From Hymenobacter rubidus (GTDB taxonomy: Bacteria; Bacteroidota; Bacteroidia; Cytophagales; Hymenobacteraceae), in assembly GCF_016734815.1 (NCBI RefSeq), contig NZ_JAERQF010000047.1, forward strand, positions 1-37,139: a stretch of 37,139 bases of DNA, in the 5' to 3' direction. The notes beneath the pieces were generated by a model. The model was not told the origin of the DNA and did no database searches. It saw nothing but the letters and a program-made list of their open reading frames with translations. This document shows positions 1 through 6,133 of the stretch, piece by piece (position 1 is the first letter of the stretch; every line of letters begins with the position of its first letter). The position numbers and the translations under genes are program-made.

Positions 1-69
1 CTCAAAGCCCAACTCTATACCGTGGGCCTGAAAGCTATATACCACCAACTCGGCCAACTTCGTGCGTAA
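1..69 (+). CDS. 3' end of an unidentified protein gene
   Basis: Frame 1 is open from the window edge to a TAA at 67-69. It encodes a 22-residue tail (ending GQLRA) with ordinary codon use. The body of the gene lies outside the window, so the product cannot be named. It is convergent with the hydrolase gene ending at 213. The call rests on the open frame, the codon use and the position of a repeat fragment just after the stop. Confidence 0.4.
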   Translation, partial: LKAQLYTVGLKAIYHQLGQLRA

Positions 70-82
70 CATCAGTTACTAA

Positions 83-123
83 TGCACGCGAGATGCTTCG
101 CGGATTTGACGGATAAGAACGGA
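83..123. repeat. Composite fragment of two intergenic repeat families
   Basis: Bases 83-101 match one arm of the REP-like element at 34576-34594 (TGCACGCGAGATGCTTCGC). Bases 97-123 match the arm of the other palindrome family seen at 3794-3820 (TTCGCGGATTTGACGGATAA and onward). The two pieces share only TTCGC at the join. Neither has its partner arm here, so this is a half-element or recombined remnant. It lies between convergent genes. Confidence 0.7.
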
Positions 124-175
124 GTCAAGCTGCCCGGCCGGCTCCCCGAACAAAGCCGCATTGCGCCAACAAACT

Positions 176-204
176 AAAAAAGGCAGCCCCTCACGGGGCT
201 GCCT
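176..204 (-). terminator. Rho-independent terminator of the first hydrolase gene
   Basis: A perfect 10-bp stem (AGGCAGCCCC at 181-190, GGGGCTGCCT at 195-204) has a 4-base loop. On the minus strand it is followed by a T run (complement of 176-180). It lies 9 bases past the stop of the minus-strand gene ending at 213. Confidence 0.85.
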
Positions 205-212
205 TTGCTGCA

Positions 213-1646
213 TCACTTCCTGCTTGTTGGCAGCTCTTTGGTGGGCTTCACCGCATACAATCCCGTAATCCATTCGCGGATAACCTCTTCCGCTACCGGC
301 GAGAACAGCGGCTTCATTTCGCCATTCATCAGCGTCCACTCCGTTTTGGGGGGCTGAAACAAGTGGTTGACCCCCGCCAGCCGCTTGACCGTGATGGCGT
401 GGGTGATGCTGCGCAACTCTTTCTCCAGGGCCGTGAGGTGGAGTTCGGCCGGCGCCTCCGCATCGTCGGTGCCGCTGAGGAGCAGCACGGGGCAATGCAC
501 CTGGTCGAGGCCTTCGATGGGGTCGAAGGAAAGGAAATAGTGCCGCCAGGGTGTGAGCAGTTCTGCGGCCTGGGCCTCGGCGGCTTTGGGGTCGAGGGTG
601 GGCTGGTCCTGGCGCAGCATATTGCTCACAATAGCCAGTGCCTGTGGCGCATTGGTGTGGCCGATGATGTCGTACATGGTGCGCTGCCGCTCGTAGGCCG
701 CTTGTATGGCAACGGGGTCCTTTTTCTTGGCGCGGTCCTGGGCCACCTGCTGCTGAAGCAAGGTTTGCACGCCCGTTAGGCCGTATCCGGCCAACGACAC
801 CACAAAGGCCGGGGGCAATGGCTCGCCCGCTGCCAGCAGGGCCACGTTGGCCCCTTCGCCGTGGCCTATCACCCCAATGCGGGCAATATTGATTTCGAGG
901 CGCGCCCGCAAAAAATTCAGCGCCGCCTGTACGTCGCTCACCAGCATGGCGGTGGTCGCCGTTTTGCTGTTGCCACCCGATTTGCCCACCCCCCGGTCAT
1001 CGTAGCGCAGCACGGCAATGCCGCGCCGGGTGAGGTAGTCGGCCAGCGAGCCCATCATGTGGTAGTCGTCCAAGGTGCCGTCGCGGTCCTGTGCTCCAAT
1101 GTCGCTCACCAGCACCACGGCCGGAAAGGGCCCCGGACCGGGGGGCACGGTCAGGGTTCCGGCCAGGTTGAGGCGCCCCACGGGGTTGTTAAAGGTGACG
1201 TCTTCTTCCCGGTACGGGGGCGCCAGCCGCGTGCCCGGTCCGGTTACCGTAGGCATGGGAAAATAGTAGAGCCGCAGCGGCGACTTTACGCCGGCCTGCA
1301 TCCAGGTGCCGTTGAGCTCGCGCTTGCTGGCATCAAAACGAGCATTGTAGCGCGTGCCGGCGTCCGGCATCCACAGCAACACCGAGTCGCCGCGCACGGT
1401 CATTTCCGTCACCATGCGGCTCACTTTCTGGGCCGGCACATCGAGGGCGGCGAAAAACTTTCCGCTTGCCAGCGGCACCACGCTGATGGTCAAATCCAGT
1501 TGCCCGCCCAATACGCTCAGCTTCCCTTTCCAAAGCCCGCCCAGCGGCAACACCGGGTCGGCTATCGGGGTTCGGGCCGCAACCTGGCCGGTGCCCATCC
1601 ATGCCAGGCACAACAGCAATAAAACCCCCGTTAAACACCTCCTCAT
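213..1646 (-). CDS. Secreted alpha/beta hydrolase-fold protein with no nucleophile serine
   Basis: The 477-residue product starts with a signal peptide (about residues 1-24), so it is exported. Residues 30-135 form a beta-rich N-terminal region and 150-465 an alpha/beta hydrolase domain. The oxyanion-side motif around YDDRGVGKSGG (215-225) is typical of this fold. The nucleophile elbow reads GHGEG at 261-265, so the usual Ser is Gly263 (codon GGC). The acid (Asp395, in SGTDD) and the histidine (His428, in GVNHLF) are kept. The protein ending at 4012 is a close paralogue with the same change. The substrate is unknown. The protein may be non-catalytic, or may use another residue. A hairpin terminator follows. 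Family-level call is firm; function is not. Confidence 0.9.
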   Translation of the reverse strand: MRRCLTGVLLLLCLAWMGTGQVAARTPIADPVLPLGGLWKGKLSVLGGQLDLTISVVPLASGKFFAALDVPAQKVSRMVTEMTVRGDSVLLWMPDAGTRYNARFDASKRELNGTWMQAGVKSPLRLYYFPMPTVTGPGTRLAPPYREEDVTFNNPVGRLNLAGTLTVPPGPGPFPAVVLVSDIGAQDRDGTLDDYHMMGSLADYLTRRGIAVLRYDDRGVGKSGGNSKTATTAMLVSDVQAALNFLRARLEINIARIGVIGHGEGANVALLAAGEPLPPAFVVSLAGYGLTGVQTLLQQQVAQDRAKKKDPVAIQAAYERQRTMYDIIGHTNAPQALAIVSNMLRQDQPTLDPKAAEAQAAELLTPWRHYFLSFDPIEGLDQVHCPVLLLSGTDDAEAPAELHLTALEKELRSITHAITVKRLAGVNHLFQPPKTEWTLMNGEMKPLFSPVAEEVIREWITGLYAVKPTKELPTSRK

Positions 1647-1974
1647 TTTAATAATACCTTAGAAATACACCTCCAGCACGGGCAAAGTAAGCAGTCAAGA
1701 GCCTATATAGAAAACCGATGCTGGAATTGCAGCCGGCGGCAAAGCGGAGTTAAGGATGCAAAATAAGGCAAAAAGCCCGTCATTTATGGGACAATTATTT
1801 TATTGGTTTGTGCTTGCGTTCAGCTACGGGCCTCATTCCGTGGGCATCAGCCATCAAACCAGCAGCGCTGATGCGGGCAGAGCCTAAAAAACAAAACCCA
1901 GACGCGGCTTGCGTCTGGGTGGTTGGCCAACCCGGCCTGCCGTGGCAAACCGTGGCGGCTTCAAACGGCTCGCC
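1647..1974. other. Intergenic region between hydrolase and OmpA genes
   Basis: This 328-base gap holds the terminator of the OmpA-type gene (1885-1920) and the upstream region of the hydrolase gene. On the minus strand TTACTTTG (1683-1690) is a near match to the Bacteroidota -7 element, about 37 bases before the hydrolase start; no convincing -33 element was found. The middle is AT-rich with no coding potential. Confidence 0.5.
1885..1920 (-). terminator. Terminator of the OmpA-type lipoprotein gene
   Basis: A 10-bp stem (ACCCAGACGC at 1896-1905, GCGTCTGGGT at 1911-1920) with a 5-base loop is followed on the minus strand by a T-rich tract (complement of 1885-1895). It lies about 54 bases downstream of the stop at 1975. 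Confidence 0.85.
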
Positions 1975-2592
1975 TTATTTGGTGCGCACCGCAATTTCGA
2001 CCCGCCGGTTTTCCTGGCGGCCGGCCGGGGTTGCATTGGTAGCCACGGGATTGGATTCGCCCATGGGTTCCACGCTCACGCGCTCGGCCGCCATCCCGCC
2101 CTTGGCAACCAAGTAGTTCTTCACGGCGTCGGCGCGCTTTTCGCTCAGGTCCTTGTTGTAGCTTTTGTCGCCGCGCGCGTCGGCAAAGCCCATTACCCTT
2201 ACCTGGCTGGTGCCGTAGCGCTGCCCAATGGAAGCCGTAATTTGCTTGAGGGCTTCGGCGGCGCTGGGCTTGATATCGGCCTTGTCGGTGTCGAAAAGCA
2301 CGGTTTCGTCCACGCTGTACACGTTGTAGGTGCTGTCGCCTCGCACGCTCACGCCGGGCAGGGTTATTTCTTTGAATTTCACGTCGGCCAGCTTGGCTTT
2401 GCCCAGGTCCCAGGCATTGTCCACGGCGTTGGCGGCACCGGCGGCCACATCGCCGACGGTTTTGCCATCGCGGGCCATCACGGCCGTGTCCTGGCCTGCT
2501 TCGGAAAGCTGGTCTTTGGTTTCGGAATGTTTGGTTTCGCAGCTGGCCAGCAGCGCGGCAGCTGCCAGCAGGGAAAGGATGGATTTTTGCAT
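1975..2592 (-). CDS. OmpA-family peptidoglycan-binding lipoprotein
   Basis: The product is 205 residues from the ATG at 2592; an in-frame GTG one codon earlier is less likely. A lipoprotein signal peptide ends in the lipobox LLASC, giving lipidated Cys18. Residues 20-80 are a linker. From about residue 90 to the end lies an OmpA C-terminal domain with its hallmarks: FADARGD with following SYN, LSEKRADAV, and NRRVEI near the C-terminus. In this family these residues bind diaminopimelate of peptidoglycan, so the protein probably tethers the outer membrane to the cell wall. It is transcribed alone, away from the CarboxypepD_reg gene, and has its own terminator. Confidence 0.92.
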   Translation of the reverse strand: MQKSILSLLAAAALLASCETKHSETKDQLSEAGQDTAVMARDGKTVGDVAAGAANAVDNAWDLGKAKLADVKFKEITLPGVSVRGDSTYNVYSVDETVLFDTDKADIKPSAAEALKQITASIGQRYGTSQVRVMGFADARGDKSYNKDLSEKRADAVKNYLVAKGGMAAERVSVEPMGESNPVATNATPAGRQENRRVEIAVRTK

Positions 2593-2614
2593 CACGTTGG
2601 AAAAAGTAATTATT

Positions 2615-2643
2615 CAAAGTTGAATACTTTTCCGATACGTCAA
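2615..2643 (-). promoter_or_regulatory. Possible promoter of the OmpA-type gene
   Basis: On the minus strand a TTG (complement of 2641-2643) lies 18 bases before CAACTTTG (2615-2622). The latter is one base from the Bacteroidota -7 consensus TAnnTTTG, and is 23 bases upstream of the ATG. Spacing fits the TTTG-N19 pattern. Not verified. Confidence 0.35.
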
Positions 2644-2841
2644 GTTGCCCTGGTCAGTTAATTTCTTTCTGGTTTTCGACGCAGCGCCATCCGTCCAAAA
2701 TGGTACGGTCGAGGTTATCATACACAACTCAGGGCAATAAAAATGCGGGCGTGGTGTTAGCCGAAAAAAAATATTTTGCATTTAGCGCGCCATTACCCCG
2801 CCTCATGAGGTCGACGTAGCAATAGAGTGGTCTGCAATTTG

Positions 2842-2849
2842 TAAATTTG
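2842..2849 (+). promoter_or_regulatory. -7 promoter element of the CarboxypepD_reg-like gene
   Basis: TAAATTTG is an exact match to TAnnTTTG, 34 bases upstream of the ATG at 2883. I see no convincing -33 TTTG at the expected distance, so the strength is uncertain. Confidence 0.4.
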
Positions 2850-2882
2850 CCAGACTACCATCCATTATAATTATTTTTGGCG

Positions 2883-3782
2883 ATGATGAAACGCTACACT
2901 TTTCTGGCTTTTTGGGTTCTGCTGCTGCTGCCAGCAATGGGCTGGGCGCAGGAAAACCGGATTACCGGTCGCATCGTGGATGCTAAAACCAAGGACCCGG
3001 TTCCCTTTGCTTCGATTGGTTTGCGGGAAGAGGGCACGGGTGCCCTCACCAACGAATATGGCTATTTTCAGCTGGCAGGCCTTGAAAAAACCAGCCAGGA
3101 CTCGCTGATTGTTATGACCTTGGGCTACGACCGCAGCGCTATTTTCATCAAGCGCGGCAGCACCGAAGACCTCATCATCGAGCTGAAAAAGCGCGAGGTT
3201 AAGTTGGAGGGCTTTACGGTAAAGGGCGGAAAGATTAAAAATCTGGAGCTCGGCTCCAAATCAAATAACCCCGGCGAGGGGATGATTCAGGGGCTGCCGG
3301 GCTCGCAATATGCTTTTTTCGTGAAAAACGACAAGCAGAAAAAGCTCGGCAACGTGCGCACGGTTTCGTTCTACATCGGCGAGAACGGCTTTCCGCGCGA
3401 GCCCTTCCGCGTGCGCCTCTACAAAGCCGACGGCAACTACAACGCCCCCAACACCGACCTGCTCACCGAAAACGTCGTTGTTTCGGCCTCGCGCGGCGGC
3501 GAGTGGTACACCATCGACTTGAGCAGCTACAACATTCCGGCGCCCGAGGAAGGCTTTTTTGTGGCCATGGAGTGGATTGTGGGCGGCGACAAGTTCTACA
3601 CCACCAACTTCATGGACAACTACACGCCCTACGGCCAGATTATGCGCCCTACCTTCGAGTACAAGGAAAGCCGCACCTGGAGCTACACCATCGGCAAGGG
3701 TTGGAACCTCCTCACGTTGGCCAACGGGCAGGGCCGCCGCTACAACGCCATGATTAAGGCGGAGGTCGACATGATTAAGTAA
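2883..3782 (+). CDS. Secreted protein with CarboxypepD_reg-like domain
   Basis: The product is 299 residues from the ATG at 2883; the frame also runs back to a TTG at 2877, and the next codon at 2886 is also ATG. Residues 1-24 are a signal peptide ending GWAQ. Residues 25-105 form a CarboxypepD_reg-like beta-sandwich (ITGRIVDAKTKDPVPFASI, then TNEYGYFQL). This domain occurs at the N-terminus of many Bacteroidota outer-membrane and surface proteins. The C-terminal 180 residues are beta-rich and aromatic-rich, without a recognised enzymatic motif. The protein probably acts in the periplasm or at the cell surface. Its TAA stop is part of the inverted repeat that follows. Confidence 0.8.
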   Translation: MMKRYTFLAFWVLLLLPAMGWAQENRITGRIVDAKTKDPVPFASIGLREEGTGALTNEYGYFQLAGLEKTSQDSLIVMTLGYDRSAIFIKRGSTEDLIIELKKREVKLEGFTVKGGKIKNLELGSKSNNPGEGMIQGLPGSQYAFFVKNDKQKKLGNVRTVSFYIGENGFPREPFRVRLYKADGNYNAPNTDLLTENVVVSASRGGEWYTIDLSSYNIPAPEEGFFVAMEWIVGGDKFYTTNFMDNYTPYGQIMRPTFEYKESRTWSYTIGKGWNLLTLANGQGRRYNAMIKAEVDMIK

Positions 3783-4014
3783 GACCGCAGATTTTCGCGG
3801 ATTTGACGGATAAGAACGGATTCAGACGCATCCAGACGCCTTCATTTCTTGCGCTTGCGCACTGAACAGCTTGAGTACCTAACAGCTACAAAAAAAGGCT
3901 CTGCGCACGCAGGGCCTTTTTCGTAATTACCAAAATCGAAGCGCAGAAATGAAAGCGTCTGGGTACGTCTGAATCCGTTCTTATCCGTCAAATCCGCGAA
4001 AATCTGCGGTCTTA
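3780..4014. repeat. Long inverted repeat spanning a convergent junction
   Basis: The left arm (3780 to about 3855) and right arm (about 3943-4014) are reverse complements. The match is near-perfect for about 48 bp from the outer edge (TAAGACCGCAGATTTTCGCG, then GATTTGACGGATAAGAACGG), then imperfect for a further 25 bp or so. The outermost TAA of each arm is the stop codon of the adjacent gene (3780-3782 plus, 4012-4014 minus). A smaller terminator hairpin sits in the middle. The same family recurs at 12609-12731 and, as a fragment, at 97-123. Confidence 0.9.
3889..3921. terminator. Bidirectional terminator between convergent genes
   Basis: AAAAAGGCTCTGCG pairs with CGCAGGGCCTTTTT around a tight loop, with one T-G wobble. 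A and T runs on the two sides let it work in both directions. It serves the plus-strand gene ending at 3782 and the minus-strand gene ending at 4012. Confidence 0.8.
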
Positions 4015-5436
4015 TTTCTTCGACTGCGCCACAATCCATTCCCGGATGGTGTCTTCGGCTTCGGGCGAGAAGTTGGGCTGGGGCTGGCCGTTGATGATGG
4101 GCCACTTGGATTGCTCGGGCTGAAAGAGGTGATTGACGCCGGCCAGCTTCTTGGCTGTCACGTTCTTATTGCCTTTCAGGCCTTTGGCAAGGGCGGTCTG
4201 GTTGGCGTCGGCGTTGATGGTAAGGTCGGCGGTACCGTTCAGGAGCAACACCGGACAAGTCACGGCCGCCAGCTTTTCGATGGGGTTAAACGCCAAAAAA
4301 TAACGGTAGCGGGGCGACGTCATCTCGGCGGCGCTGGCCTGGGCCGTGGCATTGTCGATGGCCGCGTTGTTTTGCTTCAGCATGTTGGCTACAATGGCCT
4401 GGGCCTGCGAGTTATCGGTGGTCTGGCGAATGATTTCGAGCATGGCCTGCTGGCGCTTGGTAGCAGCTTCAATCTGCGCATTCTCGGTGCCGAGGGTGCG
4501 AAGCGTGGTGGCCTGCTGCTGCACCACAATGTCGCGGCCGGGCAGGCCGTAGGGCGCCAGCGCCACCACAAAGGCCGGGGGCAACGGCTGGGCCGCCGCC
4601 AGCAAGGCCACGTTGCCGCCTTCGCCGTGGCCCACCAGTCCGAGGTGCGCCAAATCGATTTCGGGGCGGGTGCGCAGGTAGTTGAGGCCGGCCTGGGCGT
4701 CGCTCACCAGGTCGGCGGTAGTTAGCGCAGGCGTGCCGCCGGACTTGCCCACGCCGCGGTCATCGAAACGGAGCACCGCCACCCCGCGCCGGGTGAGGTA
4801 GTCGGCCAGCAGGCCCAGCGGGGCAAAGTCGCCCACGGTGCCGTCGCGGTCCTGCGGGCCGCTGTCGCTCAGCAGCACCACGGCCGGAAAAGGCCCCGGC
4901 CCGGCCGGAATGGTGAGCATGCCGCTCAGCCGGGCGTTCACGCTGAGGTTGCTGAAGGTGGCTTCTTCCTCGCGGTAGGGCGGGGTCAGGCGCACGTTTT
5001 TGGCGTTCATGGCCGGCAGTGCGCTGAAGGTGAGCGTCATGGGCACTTTGAAGCCGGGCGACTGCCAGGTGCCGGCCATTTGCTTGCCATCGGCCGAGAC
5101 GCGGCCGACGAACCGGGTGGCGGCTTCTTCGGCGTAAAGGCGCACGGTGTCGCCCCGCACTTCGGTTTTCACATTCATGCGGCTCACTTTCTGGAGCGGC
5201 ACGTCGAGGGTGCAGAAGTATTCGCCGCCGGTGAGCTTCACAAACCGAAAAATAACTTCGAGCTGGCCGCCGGGCACTTTCAATGGGCCCTTCCACAGGC
5301 CATCCAGGGGCGGCACGTCGGCAGTAGCCACCAGCCCGGATGCCGGGCGCGGGCCAGCCTGCGCCCCGCCTGCCATGGCCAGGCAACCGCTTAAAACAAC
5401 AATAAAGCGCAACAATCGAAACGTATTGGTTTTCAT
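4012..5436 (-). CDS. Secreted alpha/beta hydrolase-fold protein, paralogue lacking the nucleophile serine
   Basis: I place the start at the ATG at 5436 (474 residues), because it begins a canonical signal peptide (MKTNTFRLLRF, hydrophobic core, AQA cleavage). The frame runs back to an ATG at 5460. The architecture matches the gene at 213-1646: an N-terminal beta-rich region, then the hydrolase fold with FDDRGVGKSGG. The elbow reads GHGEGG with Gly271 where Ser is expected; Asp404 (NGTADL) and His436 (GVNHLF) are kept. The same substitution in both copies argues for an old, selected change rather than random decay. Gene duplication is evident; the function is unknown. The stop codon lies in an inverted repeat. 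Confidence 0.9.
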   Translation of the reverse strand: MKTNTFRLLRFIVVLSGCLAMAGGAQAGPRPASGLVATADVPPLDGLWKGPLKVPGGQLEVIFRFVKLTGGEYFCTLDVPLQKVSRMNVKTEVRGDTVRLYAEEAATRFVGRVSADGKQMAGTWQSPGFKVPMTLTFSALPAMNAKNVRLTPPYREEEATFSNLSVNARLSGMLTIPAGPGPFPAVVLLSDSGPQDRDGTVGDFAPLGLLADYLTRRGVAVLRFDDRGVGKSGGTPALTTADLVSDAQAGLNYLRTRPEIDLAHLGLVGHGEGGNVALLAAAQPLPPAFVVALAPYGLPGRDIVVQQQATTLRTLGTENAQIEAATKRQQAMLEIIRQTTDNSQAQAIVANMLKQNNAAIDNATAQASAAEMTSPRYRYFLAFNPIEKLAAVTCPVLLLNGTADLTINADANQTALAKGLKGNKNVTAKKLAGVNHLFQPEQSKWPIINGQPQPNFSPEAEDTIREWIVAQSKK

Positions 5437-5558
5437 AACAGAAAAAAGAGGCGTCGCCATGTAGAATGCCGGCCCAAAATTATGCGGGCCGCTTTTCGCC
5501 GACTGTAAAGTAGCAAAATAAATACCTTGCCAACATTAGCGGACAACGTCTCCAATAC

Positions 5559-5598
5559 AAAAAAGCCCCTACCTCTGACTGGAAAATGGGGCTTTTTA
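5559..5598 (-). terminator. Terminator left behind by a decayed gene
   Basis: AAAAGCCCC and GGGGCTTTT pair around an 18-base loop, with A/T runs on both sides. It lies 14 bases beyond the stop of the remnant ending at 5612 on the minus strand, so it was probably that gene's terminator. Confidence 0.7.
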
Positions 5599-5611
5599 TC
5601 CTACAAGCTTG

Positions 5612-5994
5612 CTATATCCCGAAATTGTAAGAGGCATCCAGGTAGAAGAAGGCGCCATCGGAGCTCATCTGGACCATTTGATAGGGCATCATCTCACAGG
5701 GCAGGCTGATGTTGTAGCCGTACTTATTTTGCGGGCACCGGCGGCCGGCGGCCGGCTTTTGGTAGGGTGGCAGGTCAGCAAAAGGCTGGTCGAAGTTTTG
5801 GGTTTGAATACTTGGCACGAGGCGCCTTCGTCCCGGGCGTTGGAGTTAAAATCGTACGAGGAAACCTACCCGAAGCGTGTCACGCTTACCGAGCCGCCCA
5901 GCGTGTTGCTAGGCTGCGCAAAGTGGTTTCGGAGAAGTTGGCCGCCGACACATACACGTTGAGGCTTCACTGGTTGAGCTTCAGTTGGATGTGA
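5612..5994 (-). pseudogene. Remnant of an unidentified gene, possibly an outer-membrane protein
   Basis: Minus-strand fragments in different frames read like one protein broken by frameshifts and stops: NVYVSAANFSETTLRS (about 5960-5912), then TLGGSVSVTRFG (about 5907-5869), YDFNSNARDEGA, and a final open piece ending FFYLDASYNFGI with a stop at 5612. The alternating hydrophobic and aromatic C-terminus resembles a beta-barrel end strand, but no family is recognisable. A terminator follows. The remaining DNA up to 6133 is AT-rich and shows nothing else. Confidence 0.45.
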
Positions 5995-6133
5995 GTTTCC
6001 TTTCGCAGCTTTTAGCGCATGTGTTATTCCACCAAATACTTTGTTTTAAGCTCCTTAAAAGCGCTTTCTTCTCAGCGAAAACAAAACTGGATATTTTTCC
6101 AAAGTAAAAATTGCCCTCAAAACGCGGCTCTGC

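Noticed and set aside
861..1622. Long plus-strand frames opposite the first hydrolase
   Set aside because: These are antisense shadows of GC-rich codons; the minus-strand frame has the signal peptide, fold motifs and terminator.
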